Program-made: the position numbers and the translations under genes
Shown: piece by piece, positions 9,712 to 19,348 of the stretch
Layout of the letters: the number at the start of each line of letters is the position of its first letter
Numbering within the stretch: the stretch's first letter is position 1
The notes under the pieces: generated by a model
Told to the model about the DNA's origin: nothing
The model's database searches: none
What the model saw: the letters and a program-made list of their open reading frames with translations, nothing else
Source of the DNA: an uncultured Flavobacteriales bacterium
GTDB taxonomy: Bacteria > Bacteroidota > Bacteroidia > Flavobacteriales > Schleiferiaceae
DNA: 64,000 nucleotides
Assembly (NCBI GenBank): GCA_938084135.1
Contig: CALKDS010000035.1
Coordinates: 1-64,000 of the forward strand
Direction: 5' to 3'

Positions 9712-9719
9712 TACTTTTG
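9712..9719 (+). promoter_or_regulatory. -7 promoter box (TACTTTTG)
   Basis: TACTTTTG fits TAnnTTTG and precedes the T9SS cargo gene by 30 bases. The in-frame TTG at 9717 lies inside this box, which argues that the ATG at 9750 is the true start. The rest of the 9609-9749 gap is AT-rich with nothing else recognisable. Confidence 0.45.
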
Positions 9720-9749
9720 AATCAACACAATAACCTAAAAAAATTGTTT

Positions 9750-10562
9750 ATGAAAACGAGAGTTCTTATTATTATTTCAATTCTGGTGTTTTCATTTCCT
9801 GCTTTAACATATAAGAATGGTGCTCCTGCTGGAAAAACAGGTTCACCTAAAAGTAATAACAACACTTGCTTTACTTCTTATTGTCATAGCGGCCCTTCAG
9901 CTTCATCAGAAACCATTTCTATAAGCTCAAATGTTCCATCTGACGGATTTGTCGCAAATACTGATTACTCTATTACCGTAACTTCTAAGTCTAATGGATC
10001 AAGCATTCCGATAATGGGTTTTGAATCATCCATTGAAAGCCTTGGGCAACATCAAGGAGTCATCTCAGGGGTTAGCGGAGTGAGTCAAGTTAAATCAACT
10101 AATTTCATAACTCATACAAGCGGAAGTAACTCACCAAGTGCAGGAGAAAAATCTTGGAGTTTCATTTGGAATTCAGGTTCATCTCCAGATAGCGTTATAT
10201 TATATTCTGCCGGAATTTTTGGAAATGGAAATAATGCTCCCAGCGGTGATATTTTACTTCTCAATACTCAAACTTTAAAAAAGAACACTTTAAGTGTTGG
10301 TGAGGAATCAATAAATCCGTTAAATATCTATCCGAATCCAGCTAATAATTACATAAAAATTGTAAATCAAAAGGCAAATCAAAAAGGAACAATCATCCTT
10401 CGAAATCTCTTAGGTCAAAATATTTTAGAATCGGTTTGGAAGCCTATTGACCAAGTTGGTAAATTATTAAACGTATCAGAATTACCCAACGGCTGGTACC
10501 ATCTTCATTTAGTCCTAGAAAACGGACAGAAATTTCAGGAGAGGATCAATATTTCACATTAA
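9750..10562 (+). CDS. Secreted protein with choice-of-anchor V (Reeler-like) domain and T9SS sorting domain
   Basis: I start at the ATG at 9750 because it opens a clear signal peptide (MKTRVLIIISILVFSFPA), giving 270 residues. After it comes GAPAGKTGSP and a CFTSYCHSG motif (C-x4-CH), characteristic of the choice-of-anchor V domain of Bacteroidota exported proteins. The beta-rich middle contains GFESSIES and the C-terminus is a type A sorting domain (LNIYPNPANNYIKI, then LPNGWYHL). The protein should cross the outer membrane by the type IX system and be attached to or released from the surface. The Cys-His motif could in principle hold heme, but that is not established. Function unknown. Confidence 0.75.
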   Translation: MKTRVLIIISILVFSFPALTYKNGAPAGKTGSPKSNNNTCFTSYCHSGPSASSETISISSNVPSDGFVANTDYSITVTSKSNGSSIPIMGFESSIESLGQHQGVISGVSGVSQVKSTNFITHTSGSNSPSAGEKSWSFIWNSGSSPDSVILYSAGIFGNGNNAPSGDILLLNTQTLKKNTLSVGEESINPLNIYPNPANNYIKIVNQKANQKGTIILRNLLGQNILESVWKPIDQVGKLLNVSELPNGWYHLHLVLENGQKFQERINISH

Positions 10563-10570
10563 CGATTGAT

Positions 10571-10586
10571 TTTGGCATGGATTTGG
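10571..10586 (+). promoter_or_regulatory. TTTGGCATG element, possible sigma-54-like -24/-12 site
   Basis: TTTGGCATG followed by ATTTGG lies 35 bases before the outer-membrane protein gene at 10622. The GG-N10-G spacing partly fits the RpoN pattern, but the -12 half is weak. Similar elements lie at 11237 and 36259. Confidence 0.25.
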
Positions 10587-10621
10587 TGTTTTCATCATCA
10601 TTTTAACATTTAAATGCAAGA

Positions 10622-11224
10622 ATGCCCCATTTAATTTGGACCACCTTACTAATGATGCTTGGCACAACATGCAAAGCTCAGTCTGAGGGATTAAAATTTT
10701 ATCTGCAAAGCGGAGTTAATTATAATACCGGAACCATTGGTGTTGACAGCGCCCTATCAACTGCAGGCCAAATAATTGAAGATATAAATTCATTTAATGG
10801 CTGGCATGCAGGCATTACAATTCGCGAATACAGAAACTCAACACAATATTTGTCCTTTGAATCAATTTATGCCTTCAACAAAACTGAATTAATCATTGGG
10901 CCTAGGGATTCATTGAGTCTTCCAACGTATCAGACATTATCTTCTCAAACAATTCAATTAGCTATATCTCCCGGATTTAGAATTTTCAAACTTTTAAGAG
11001 GCCAAGCCGGATTAAATGGTGTATTTCAATTAAATAATACATTTCAAGAAAGCTTCAACAGTTTTAAATTAGGATATCGATTAGGTTTAGGATTAGATAT
11101 ATTCAAGCTAACCGCTGATTTAGCATATAACGCATCATTTAATCCAACTCTTGGAATATTTAATGGCATTCCTTTAAGTAATGCCAATTCTCAATTTTTA
11201 TTGACTCTAGGTTATAAATTTTGA
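10622..11224 (+). CDS. Putative outer-membrane beta-barrel protein
   Basis: A 200-residue protein I cannot assign to a named family. The first 19 residues look like a signal peptide ending in CKAQ. The rest alternates polar and hydrophobic residues in strands separated by turns, with many aromatic and glycine residues (GLKFYLQSGVNYNTG, YRLGLGLDIFKL), and ends LTLGYKF with a terminal Phe, as in outer-membrane beta-barrels. A PorT/OmpA-like eight-stranded barrel is plausible at this length. It follows the T9SS cargo gene by 59 bases and could be cotranscribed or use the element at 10571. Confidence 0.65.
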   Translation: MPHLIWTTLLMMLGTTCKAQSEGLKFYLQSGVNYNTGTIGVDSALSTAGQIIEDINSFNGWHAGITIREYRNSTQYLSFESIYAFNKTELIIGPRDSLSLPTYQTLSSQTIQLAISPGFRIFKLLRGQAGLNGVFQLNNTFQESFNSFKLGYRLGLGLDIFKLTADLAYNASFNPTLGIFNGIPLSNANSQFLLTLGYKF

Positions 11225-11236
11225 TATTTTATAAAC

Positions 11237-11254
11237 TTTGGCATGCAATTTGAA
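11237..11254 (+). promoter_or_regulatory. TTTGGCATG element with TTGAA, possible sigma-54-like site
   Basis: The 16 bases from 11239 (TGGCATGCAATTTGAA) fit TGGCAyGnnnnTTGnA well. No plus-strand gene follows before the terminator at 11331-11356, so if active the site would start a short RNA of about 90 nucleotides. Confidence 0.3.
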
Positions 11255-11330
11255 ATGGTATTTAATATGAGAGGTTATGTGTTTAGGTGATTAAGAGTTA
11301 ACAGAATTTTGTTGATGAAATCTCTCTCGA

Positions 11331-11356
11331 AAAACCCCAGTTTGCTGGGGTTTTTT
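11331..11356. terminator. Strong intrinsic terminator
   Basis: A perfect 10-bp stem (11331-11340 with 11345-11354, GC core CCCCAG/CTGGGG) encloses a TTTG loop and is followed by a T run to 11356. The A run on the other side lets it act in both directions, ending the plus-strand outer-membrane protein transcript and the minus-strand ALDH transcript. Confidence 0.85.
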
Positions 11357-12797
11357 ATTTTAAATCAATAAATATATTTTTTGGCTCTGTGAAAAATCGC
11401 AAGGATTCAACTCCACCTTCTCGACCAACTCCACTATTTTTTACCCCTCCAAAAGGAGTGCGTAAATCACGAACAAGCCAGCTATTCACCCACACAATTC
11501 CAGTATATATGTTATTTGAAACTCGGTGAGCCTTTTTCAAATCATTGGTCCACACTGTTGATGCCAAACCATATTTAGAATTATTAGCAAGCTCCAAAGC
11601 TTCATTTTCAGAATCAAATGGCATTACGGTAACCACCGGCCCAAAAATCTCTTCCTGGTTAGTCTTACAATTCATATCAAGTCCTGTTATTATAGTTGGA
11701 GATATATAATACCCACCTGAATTCTCACCATCGAGAATAACAGATTCTCCTCCACATTCTATTTTTCCTCCTTCCCTCTTTGCTAATTTGATATACGATA
11801 ATATTTTCTCTTTATGACTAGCAGATACAATTGCTCCAATTTGAGTGCTTGAATCCGATGGGGGACCAATTATTAATTTTTTCGTTTTTTCAACAAAAGA
11901 CATTAAAAAACGATCATAAATTGACCTCTCCACGATAATTCTACTTCCACAGAGACAAATCTGACCTTGATTGGAAAATGAAGATTTAAGAGTAGTTTTT
12001 ATCATTTGCTCAAAATCACAGTCTGAGAAAATAACATTGGGGTTTTTACCTCCCAACTCGAGACTGATCTTTTTGAATGATGAAGCGGCAATTTTATTAA
12101 TTCTCTCGCCTGTTATAGTTCCGCCAGTAAAAGAGATTATGGGAATATCAGGGTGACTAACTAAAGGTTCTCCTACCTCTATCCCTGTACCATGGATGAT
12201 ATTCAATACACCTTTTGGGAAATTGACTTCATCCAGGATTTTACTCAATAGAAAAGCAGTTGCAGGGGTTATTTCTGATGGTTTGGCAACAACAGTATTC
12301 CCAGCTGCTAAAGCCGGAGCTATTTTCCATGTAAATAGGTACAATGGCAGATTCCAGGGTGAAATACAAGCAACTACGCCCAAAGGACGACGAAGTGTAT
12401 AATTAAATCCATTATCTCCTAAGTCATGTATTTCGCTATTCTCATGCAGAATTGCAGAGGCAAAAAAACGAAAATTATCTACTGCTCTGGGAATATCAAC
12501 TGTTCTGGCTACTTTCAATGGTTTGCCATTGTCTTTGGATTCTGCTAAAGCCAATTCCTCTAATCTATGTTCTATTCTGTTAGCAACTCGCATGAGATGA
12601 TTAGATCGATCTGAAGAACTTAATTTAGACCATGCAGGAAAAGCATTTTTTGCTGATCTAATTGCATCATTAACGTCTTTATCATTACTTTTTGGTATTT
12701 GACCATATTTTTTTCCATTGGAAGGATCAATATTATCTAAATATTCACCACTTAAAGGCTTAACGAATATTCCATTAATGAAATTCTCAATTTTCAT
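11355..12797 (-). CDS. Aldehyde dehydrogenase, ALDH8/2-aminomuconic semialdehyde dehydrogenase-like
   Basis: A complete 480-residue NAD(P)-dependent aldehyde dehydrogenase. The general-base Glu lies in LELGGKNP and the nucleophilic Cys in SNQGQICLCGS. CISPWNLPLYLFTWKIAPAL and VNSWLVRDLRTPFGG resemble the ALDH8/hydroxymuconic-semialdehyde dehydrogenase branch, which oxidises aminomuconic or hydroxymuconic semialdehydes during tryptophan and aromatic breakdown. The substrate is an inference from those phrases. It lies 3 bases after an SDR gene, with which it is surely cotranscribed, and shares the terminator at 11331. No other kynurenine-pathway enzyme is convincingly present in the window. Confidence 0.85.
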   Translation of the reverse strand: MKIENFINGIFVKPLSGEYLDNIDPSNGKKYGQIPKSNDKDVNDAIRSAKNAFPAWSKLSSSDRSNHLMRVANRIEHRLEELALAESKDNGKPLKVARTVDIPRAVDNFRFFASAILHENSEIHDLGDNGFNYTLRRPLGVVACISPWNLPLYLFTWKIAPALAAGNTVVAKPSEITPATAFLLSKILDEVNFPKGVLNIIHGTGIEVGEPLVSHPDIPIISFTGGTITGERINKIAASSFKKISLELGGKNPNVIFSDCDFEQMIKTTLKSSFSNQGQICLCGSRIIVERSIYDRFLMSFVEKTKKLIIGPPSDSSTQIGAIVSASHKEKILSYIKLAKREGGKIECGGESVILDGENSGGYYISPTIITGLDMNCKTNQEEIFGPVVTVMPFDSENEALELANNSKYGLASTVWTNDLKKAHRVSNNIYTGIVWVNSWLVRDLRTPFGGVKNSGVGREGGVESLRFFTEPKNIFIDLK

Positions 12798-12800
12798 AGG

Positions 12801-13589
12801 CTATAAATTTGGAGTTCTCCCACCATCTACAGGTAGATTAATTCCGGTAACATAAGCAGCTTCATATGAAGCCAGAAATGCTACAGCTGCTGCTATTTCT
12901 TTTGGTTCCGCAAATCTATTCATCGGAATTTCATCTAACATCTTTTCTTCAATAGTAGATTCATTCAATTTATCTTTTAAAGCTCTATTGGCAATAATAT
13001 TTGTCAACCTTTCTGTCAAAGTCGCTCCAGGAAGGACATTATTTACTGTTATTGCATCTGGTGCTAGTTCATTTGATAGTGTTTTTGACCAATTCGCTAC
13101 TGCAGCGCGAACAGTATTACTCACACCCAAGCCATTTAATGGAGCCTTAACAGACGTGCTAATGATGTTTATTATTCTCCCATAACCTGATTTTTTCATT
13201 CCAGGAATTAACAACTTTGCTAAATTATGATTGTTTATTAGATGATTTGAAAACGCATTATTGAAATTCTCAGAAGAGGAATTTATTAATGACCCAGCTG
13301 GCGGCCCTCCTGTATTATTAATAAGAATATTAATGTCATTTTCTTTTTCGATATATTCTTTGACAACTTGATTGACCTTATCAGGGTCATCAAAATCAGC
13401 AACTAAAAAAGAATGGCTTTGGCCCATTGATGTATTTAATTCAAGTATCGTTTTCTTTAGTTTCCCTATGTTTCTAGATAAAAGAATAATAGAAGCTCCT
13501 TTATCTGCCAGCAATTTCGCAGTTGCTTTACCAATGCCTTGAGTACTTCCTCCAACAAGGGCTGTTTTTCCAATTAGTGTACTTTCCAT
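12801..13589 (-). CDS. SDR-family protein lacking the canonical Tyr-x3-Lys active site
   Basis: A 262-residue Rossmann protein with nucleotide motif GGSTQGIG near residue 14, NNTGGPP in place of NNAG, and the C-terminal NLPVDGGRT of FabG-like enzymes. The expected catalytic YxxxK is absent: the equivalent stretch reads GVSNTVRAAVANW, with Asn where Tyr belongs and Arg nearby. This fits the 3-oxoacyl-ACP reductase-like subgroup with an imperfect catalytic tetrad (BKR-like SDRs). The activity is therefore uncertain. It sits directly upstream of a semialdehyde-type ALDH, which suggests a shared catabolic pathway. Confidence 0.82.
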   Translation of the reverse strand: MESTLIGKTALVGGSTQGIGKATAKLLADKGASIILLSRNIGKLKKTILELNTSMGQSHSFLVADFDDPDKVNQVVKEYIEKENDINILINNTGGPPAGSLINSSSENFNNAFSNHLINNHNLAKLLIPGMKKSGYGRIINIISTSVKAPLNGLGVSNTVRAAVANWSKTLSNELAPDAITVNNVLPGATLTERLTNIIANRALKDKLNESTIEEKMLDEIPMNRFAEPKEIAAAVAFLASYEAAYVTGINLPVDGGRTPNL

Positions 13590-13618
13590 TTTGTGAAGGT
13601 AATAAAGGGATTATTTTA

Positions 13619-14455
13619 TTAATGAAATACAATTATATCTTGAAAGTCAGTCGTCTCTCCCAGCCTGCCTGACCATCTGCCAAAATAGACATTAGTATTC
13701 TCCCAACCAGCATCCTTGGCCCAGTTTAGTATTATTTGACTATCAAATGCAACATTAGCGCCTTTTGTATTTTTACTCATATACCAAGTATTATTAATTT
13801 TAAACTTAAATGGGTATTTAGAATTTAATGAACACTTTTTTGATTCTTGATCCATAAGAAAAAAAGTCGCCAAGAACCTTCCCCCAGGGCGAATTACTCT
13901 TCTTGCCTCACTTAAGTAGTTCATTACTCCATCTGGCTCCATATGTGTAAAAACGCTGGTTGCCCAGGCAAAATCAAAAGTATTTTTATCAAATGGGAAA
14001 GCATATCCTTGAGCTGATTTTCCGCTACTTGTGTACAGATCATTTTCTAAAGAAGCGTGATGGAACGAGAAATTGGGAAATTTTGAACTAATTCTGTTTT
14101 GACAATCGATTACAGCAGTTTTAACAACATCAAAACCATCGTATTTATTATTTTCATTTATGAAATCTGTTAATGGAATTGCCATTCTTCCTAGACCTGA
14201 ACCGACATCTAATACATCGTTATTCTTTGCTAACTTTCCTAGCTTAATAAAATATTTTTTGAATATCAGTCCGTTTTTCAAAAAGTCTCCTCCTCCAGTA
14301 AATATTTCGCCGGGTAACGGTAATTCTATTCCATTATAATAATTTTTACCTCTTAATTTGAGATATGTATCAAGGGGGAAATACACAAAACGCCGAAATA
14401 ATCTTCTACCCTGCGGGCTTAAAGCATAAAAAAAAGAACGCAGGTGCTTTTTCAT
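13619..14455 (-). CDS. Class I SAM-dependent methyltransferase
   Basis: A 278-residue protein with the SAM-binding motif LDVGSGLGRM at about residue 95, an acidic loop, FDFAWATSVFTHM as motif II, and RVIRPGGRFLATF as the post-II strand. The target is unknown; small molecules, lipids and sugars are all methylated by such enzymes. I use the ATG at 14455, which overlaps the pepP stop by one base (TGATG), rather than the TTG one codon earlier. It is cotranscribed with pepP and probably with the SDR 29 bases downstream. Confidence 0.8.
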   Translation of the reverse strand: MKKHLRSFFYALSPQGRRLFRRFVYFPLDTYLKLRGKNYYNGIELPLPGEIFTGGGDFLKNGLIFKKYFIKLGKLAKNNDVLDVGSGLGRMAIPLTDFINENNKYDGFDVVKTAVIDCQNRISSKFPNFSFHHASLENDLYTSSGKSAQGYAFPFDKNTFDFAWATSVFTHMEPDGVMNYLSEARRVIRPGGRFLATFFLMDQESKKCSLNSKYPFKFKINNTWYMSKNTKGANVAFDSQIILNWAKDAGWENTNVYFGRWSGRLGETTDFQDIIVFH

Positions 14456-15750
14456 CAAATTTTAGCCATGGAAGCCTCAATCTCGAATATTTCTTTTGGG
14501 ATATCTTTTGTGAGGTTAATATGACCTTCAGATGTAATAACTACATCATCTTCAATTCGGATACCAATACCTTCCTCAGGAATATAAATGCCTGGTTCAC
14601 ATGTAAAAACCATTCCTTCCTTTATTGGTGTGCCATCCCATAAACCATAATCATGCACATCTAAACCCAAATAATGTGATGTTCCATGCATAAAGTATTT
14701 CTTGTATGCTGGCCAAAGAGGATCTTGATTTTTTATGTCATTTTTTGAAATTAGACCTAATCTTAAGAGTTCTTTTGTCATCAATTCTCCAACTTGAACA
14801 TGATACTCAGATAAAATAACACCAGGTCTTAGTAGTTCTATTGAAGCTTTTTCTACTCGTAAAACAGCCTCATAAACTTCTTTTTGACGGGCGCTAAATT
14901 TACCACTTACAGGAAAGCAGCGCGTAACATCGCATGCATAATTTGCATACTCCGCACCGACATCAATCAATACTAAATCCCCTTTCTTACACTCCTTATT
15001 GTTCTCTAAATAATGCAAAACACATGCATTTGAACCACTACCGATTATAGGAGAATATGCAAAACCTCTTGAACGACTTTTTACAAATTCATGCAGAAAC
15101 TCGGCTTCTATTTCGTGCTCCCAGCATCCAGGCTTTAAAAAATTCAAGACTCGATTAAATCCAGCGGCAGTTATATTCGCAGCTATTTGCATTACATCAA
15201 TTTCTAAATCACTTTTTACGGCTCTTAAAGAATTTAATAGAGGTGCAGATCTTAAATAGTTGTGAACTGGATAGGAGGATCTAAAGTTCTTATTCATTCT
15301 CATTTCTCGAGTTTCAACAGGGGTACTTCGCCTCAAGTGTTCCTGAGTTAAGAGGTACACGTTTTTGGTCTGACTCATCAATTCTTTGATGACTCGGTCA
15401 AATTCACTCAACCAATAAACTGTTCTGATACCACTGACTTGGTAAGCCTCTTCTTTAGAAAGCTTAGCCCCTTCCCAAATAGCGATAAGATCATTTGTTT
15501 TCGTTAAAAAAAGTATCTCTTTCTGTTCTTTTCTTTTTGCGTCTGGAAAAACAATTAAAACAGATTCTTCTTGATCAATTCCTGAAAGCCATAAAATATC
15601 TGTGGCTTGTTTGAACGGCATTGTCCCATCAGCACTTGTAGGATAAATATCATTCGAATGAAAAACAGCCAATGAATCAGACTCCATCAAGTTTGAAAAA
15701 CGTTGCCGATTTTTATTAAAAATCTCAGTATTTAAGGGGTGATATTTCAT
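14455..15750 (-). CDS. pepP: Xaa-Pro aminopeptidase (aminopeptidase P)
   Basis: An M24-family dinuclear metalloprotease that removes N-terminal residues preceding proline. The N-terminal AMP_N domain is followed by the pita-bread fold. Its metal ligands are visible as the Asp pair in LIDVGAEY and CDVTRCFP, His in HGTSHYLGLDVHD, Glu in CEPGIYI and Glu in RIEDDVVI. The frame extends to a GTG at 15768, but I choose the ATG at 15750 (MKYHPL), the usual N-terminus in relatives, giving 431 residues. It is divergent from sdhC and leads the pepP-methyltransferase-SDR-ALDH run. Confidence 0.92.
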   Translation of the reverse strand: MKYHPLNTEIFNKNRQRFSNLMESDSLAVFHSNDIYPTSADGTMPFKQATDILWLSGIDQEESVLIVFPDAKRKEQKEILFLTKTNDLIAIWEGAKLSKEEAYQVSGIRTVYWLSEFDRVIKELMSQTKNVYLLTQEHLRRSTPVETREMRMNKNFRSSYPVHNYLRSAPLLNSLRAVKSDLEIDVMQIAANITAAGFNRVLNFLKPGCWEHEIEAEFLHEFVKSRSRGFAYSPIIGSGSNACVLHYLENNKECKKGDLVLIDVGAEYANYACDVTRCFPVSGKFSARQKEVYEAVLRVEKASIELLRPGVILSEYHVQVGELMTKELLRLGLISKNDIKNQDPLWPAYKKYFMHGTSHYLGLDVHDYGLWDGTPIKEGMVFTCEPGIYIPEEGIGIRIEDDVVITSEGHINLTKDIPKEIFEIEASMAKI

Positions 15751-15801
15751 AGTTAACGAAGATAACACCTTTTAGTGTCTTCCTTTAAAAAGGTATATGC
15801 A

Positions 15802-15835
15802 TTGAACTTTCTTTTGCCTTTTGGGCTTACTTTTG
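15802..15835 (+). promoter_or_regulatory. Promoter of sdhCAB
   Basis: TACTTTTG at 15828-15835 matches the -7 box. A TTG at 15802-15804 lies 23 bases upstream, at the long end of the allowed spacing. The sdhC start is 28 bases downstream of the -7 box. Confidence 0.5.
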
Positions 15836-15863
15836 TATAAAATACTTCTATCTCAAATTTACT

Positions 15864-16541
15864 ATGAATTTATCCGGAGGACTCATCAGATCATCATTGG
15901 CTCGAAAATATTGGATGGCCCTAACTGGTCTTTTTTTGTGCTCGTTTTTAGTGGTGCATTTAATTGGAAACCTTCCATTGTTGACTGGTAACAAAGAAAT
16001 GTTTAATAGCTATGCTCATTTTATGACCACCTTTCCATTAATCAAGATCGTCAGTTACTTGCTCTACATAAGTATACTTCTGCATTCCGTTGATGGGTTA
16101 CTATTAGCACGCAGTAATAAAGCTGCTAGGGAAACGAGATATGTGAAATATAACGGAAAGGCAAATGCGTCATGGTCATCAAGAAATATGGCTATTTTAG
16201 GTACTTTAACACTCGTATTTCTAATTATTCACATGAAAAGTTTTTGGTATGAAATGCATTTCGGCAATATCCCTACTTACATGAGTGGCGATGGCGATGA
16301 ATTAAAAGATTTATATTCGATTACTGTTGCAGCTTTCCAACAACCCTGGTATGCTGTTTTTTATGTTATTTCAATGATGGGGCTTGGTTTTCACCTTTGG
16401 CATGGTGTCTCTAGCTCATTTCAAACTTTAGGTATCAATCATGCGAAATACACACCGATAATTGAAATGCTTGGTAAGGCATTTTCGGTGATCATTTCTA
16501 TAGCTTTTGCAAGTATCCCCGTTTATCTTTTATTGTCCTGA
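15864..16541 (+). CDS. sdhC: Succinate dehydrogenase cytochrome b subunit
   Basis: A 225-residue membrane subunit with five hydrophobic segments and conserved His residues (for example VVHLIGN, HSVDG, IIHMKSFW, HLWHGVSSSF) expected to bind two b-type hemes. This is the single-chain anchor (type B) usual in Bacteroidota, replacing separate SdhC and SdhD. It passes electrons from SdhB to menaquinone. It is the first gene of sdhCAB; sdhA starts 18 bases later. Confidence 0.93.
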   Translation: MNLSGGLIRSSLARKYWMALTGLFLCSFLVVHLIGNLPLLTGNKEMFNSYAHFMTTFPLIKIVSYLLYISILLHSVDGLLLARSNKAARETRYVKYNGKANASWSSRNMAILGTLTLVFLIIHMKSFWYEMHFGNIPTYMSGDGDELKDLYSITVAAFQQPWYAVFYVISMMGLGFHLWHGVSSSFQTLGINHAKYTPIIEMLGKAFSVIISIAFASIPVYLLLS

Positions 16542-16559
16542 ATTAACCCTATTAAATAG

Positions 16560-18566
16560 ATGTCAAAATTAAACGCCAATATACCAGAGGGTTCCTTAGC
16601 TGAAAAATGGACCAAGCACAAATCAAAGATCCCATTAGTAAGTCCAGCAAATAAAAGACAAATTGATATTATTGTCGTTGGCACGGGATTAGCGGGTAGT
16701 TCGGCCGCAGCATCACTCGCGGAGCTCGGTTACAATGTTAAAGCTTTTTGTTTTCAAGACTCTCCAAGAAGAGCTCACTCCATCGCTGCGCAAGGAGGAA
16801 TAAATGCAGCAAAAAACTATCAAAATGATGGCGACTCGACCTTTCGTCTTTTCTACGATACAATTAAAGGTGGGGACTACAGAAGTAGGGAGGCTAATGT
16901 TCACCGTTTAGCAGAAGTAAGTGCTAGCATTATCGATCAATGCGTTGCGCAAGGCGTACCCTTTGCCCGTGAGTATGGAGGGCTTCTGGATAACCGCTCT
17001 TTTGGGGGAGTGCAAGTGAGTAGAACCTTTTATGCCAAAGGTCAAACAGGACAACAACTTTTATTGGGTGCCTATTCTGCGCTCTCGAGACAAGTGGCAA
17101 AGGGGAGAGTAGAATTACTTTCTCGTCATGAGATGGTTGAGCTCGTTGTTGTTAATGGAAAAGCTCGAGGGATTATTGCTAGAAATTTAGTAACTGGTGA
17201 GCTAGAGAGGCATTCCGCTCACGCCGTGCTCTTGTGCACCGGAGGTTATGGTAATGTATTTTATTTAAGCACCAATGCCATGGGATCAAATGTAACTGCG
17301 GCATGGAAAGCGCACAGGAAAGGTGCGTATATGGCCAATCCATGTTTCACTCAAATTCATCCGACCTGTATCCCCGTTAGTGGAGACTCGCAGTCTAAAC
17401 TAACCTTAATGTCTGAATCTCTGCGAAATGATGGCCGTATATGGGTTCCCAAAAAAGCAGAAGACGCTTTGGCGATACGAGAAGGAAGGCTAAAGCCAAC
17501 AGACCTTTCTGAAGAAAATAGAGATTACTATCTAGAAAGACGATATCCTGCTTTTGGAAATCTTGTTCCGAGAGATGTAGCGTCGCGTGCGGCAAAAGAG
17601 CGCTGTGATGCTGGTTATGGCATTAACAAAACAGGTGAAGCCGTTTATTTGGATTTCTCATCTGCAATAGAAAGATTTGGTAGTGAGGCAGCTCACGTTA
17701 AAGGAATTAAAAATCCTAATGAAAATCAAATCAAAAAACTAGGTGAAAGAATAGTCGAATCAAAATATGGTAACCTTTTTCAGATGTATGAAAAAATTAC
17801 CGCTCAAAATCCTTACAAGATGCCAATGATGATTTATCCGGCTGTTCATTATACAATGGGAGGAATCTGGGTCGATTATAATCTTATGACAACAGTTCCT
17901 GGTCTTTTTGCTCTTGGGGAAGCTAATTTTTCTGATCACGGAGCGAACCGATTAGGTGCCTCTGCCCTGATGCAAGGTTTAGCTGATGGTTATTTTGTTG
18001 CACCTTATACCGTAGGTACATATCTTTCCCAGGATATCACAACAGGGAAAATACCCACTGACTCTGCTGAATTTGATGAAGCTGAAGCAACTGCCAGAAA
18101 TAGAATGAATGGATTTTTAAATAGTAAAGGAAATACTCCTGTCGAAATATTTCACCGAGATCTGGGAAAAATCATGTGGTCACAATGCGGAATGGCAAGA
18201 AATGAAGAAGGTCTAAAAAAGGCAATTGCCGATATACGAATACTTCGAGATAAGTTCTACTCAGATGTTAAAGTTCTTGGGAAAATTGGAGAAATGAACC
18301 CAGAGCTTGATAAAGCAGGTCGGGTTGCAGATTTCCTTGAACTTGGAGAGTTAATGTGTATGGATGCATTAGCCCGAGAAGAATCTTGTGGCGGTCATTT
18401 TCGTGAAGAATTTCAATCTAAAGAAGGAGAAGCTGTCAGAAAAGATGATGAATTCGCTTTCGTTGCGGCTTGGGAGTTTGCAGAAAGTGATCCTGGAAAA
18501 TCTAAGCTTCATAAAGAAGAGCTCTCTTTTGAAAATGTCGAACTAAATACACGTTCTTACAAATGA
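16560..18566 (+). CDS. sdhA: Succinate dehydrogenase flavoprotein subunit
   Basis: A 668-residue FAD subunit that oxidises succinate to fumarate. The FAD-binding [17 protein letters not shown] appears near residue 42. [13 protein letters not shown] contains the His that forms the covalent FAD link, and the catalytic-loop phrases ([37 protein letters not shown]) are intact. Length and fusion-free layout match the long SdhA/FrdA proteins of Bacteroidota. Its stop overlaps sdhB by 4 bases. Base composition is a little richer in G and C than that of its neighbours, as is common for highly expressed genes. Confidence 0.97.
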   Translation: MSKLNANIPEGSLAEKWTKHKSKIPLVSPANKRQIDIIVVGTGLAGSSAAASLAELGYNVKAFCFQDSPRRAHSIAAQGGINAAKNYQNDGDSTFRLFYDTIKGGDYRSREANVHRLAEVSASIIDQCVAQGVPFAREYGGLLDNRSFGGVQVSRTFYAKGQTGQQLLLGAYSALSRQVAKGRVELLSRHEMVELVVVNGKARGIIARNLVTGELERHSAHAVLLCTGGYGNVFYLSTNAMGSNVTAAWKAHRKGAYMANPCFTQIHPTCIPVSGDSQSKLTLMSESLRNDGRIWVPKKAEDALAIREGRLKPTDLSEENRDYYLERRYPAFGNLVPRDVASRAAKERCDAGYGINKTGEAVYLDFSSAIERFGSEAAHVKGIKNPNENQIKKLGERIVESKYGNLFQMYEKITAQNPYKMPMMIYPAVHYTMGGIWVDYNLMTTVPGLFALGEANFSDHGANRLGASALMQGLADGYFVAPYTVGTYLSQDITTGKIPTDSAEFDEAEATARNRMNGFLNSKGNTPVEIFHRDLGKIMWSQCGMARNEEGLKKAIADIRILRDKFYSDVKVLGKIGEMNPELDKAGRVADFLELGELMCMDALAREESCGGHFREEFQSKEGEAVRKDDEFAFVAAWEFAESDPGKSKLHKEELSFENVELNTRSYK

Positions 18567-19312
18567 ATTTTACAATAAATGTTTGGCGTCAAAATGGGCC
18601 AAAAGAAAAAGGCGGAATTGCAACTTACAAAGTGAGTAATATTTCCGATGATATGTCTTTTTTAGAAATGATTGATGTGTTGAACGAACAATTGATCATA
18701 CAAGATATAGATCCAGTAGTTTTTGATCATGACTGTAGAGAGGGAATTTGCGGTATGTGTTCTATGTTTATCAATGGAGAAGCTCACGGCCCTGGACGAG
18801 GAGTTACAACATGTCAACTTCATATGAGAGAATTCAAAGATGGAGATACCATAACTATTGAACCATTTAGAGCCAAAGCTTTTCCTGTTATTAAAGATTT
18901 AATGGTCGATCGCGGGTCATTTGACAGAATCATTCAAGCCGGAGGCTATGTGTCCGTAAATACCTCTGGAAACCTTCCAGATGCCAATGCTACACCAATT
19001 GAAAAACAAGATGCTGATGCTGCTTTTGATTCAGCAACTTGCATTGGCTGCGGAGCGTGCGTAGCTACATGTAAAAATGCCTCTGCAATGTTATTCACTT
19101 CAGCAAAAGTTAGTCAATTGTCTCTTCTTCCCCAGGGTAAAATTGAAGCCAGTGAGCGGGTGATGAATATGGTGAAACAAATGGACCTTGAAGGTTTCGG
19201 AAATTGTACTAATACTGGCGCATGTGAGGTAGAGTGTCCGAAAGGGATTAGTATTGAAAATATAGCTAGAATGAATAGAGAATATTTGAGCGCATCCATT
19301 ACCTCGAAATAA
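18563..19312 (+). CDS. sdhB: Succinate dehydrogenase iron-sulfur subunit
   Basis: A 249-residue electron-transfer subunit. The plant-ferredoxin-like domain holds the [2Fe-2S] cluster (CREGICGMC plus a later Cys). The C-terminal domain has [11 protein letters not shown] and [14 protein letters not shown], which ligate the [4Fe-4S] and [3Fe-4S] clusters. It links SdhA to the membrane anchor. The start overlaps sdhA by 4 bases and completes the sdhCAB operon. Confidence 0.97.
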   Translation: MNFTINVWRQNGPKEKGGIATYKVSNISDDMSFLEMIDVLNEQLIIQDIDPVVFDHDCREGICGMCSMFINGEAHGPGRGVTTCQLHMREFKDGDTITIEPFRAKAFPVIKDLMVDRGSFDRIIQAGGYVSVNTSGNLPDANATPIEKQDADAAFDSATCIGCGACVATCKNASAMLFTSAKVSQLSLLPQGKIEASERVMNMVKQMDLEGFGNCTNTGACEVECPKGISIENIARMNREYLSASITSK

Positions 19313-19348
19313 TCAGTACCTTTTAAATCTCTAAAGAAAAACCACATC

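Noticed and set aside
9717-9749. TTG start for the T9SS cargo protein
   Set aside because: The TTG is part of a -7 promoter box and would add charged residues before a well-formed signal peptide.
14365-14643. 92-codon plus-strand frame
   Set aside because: Antisense to the pepP/methyltransferase junction, no supporting motif.
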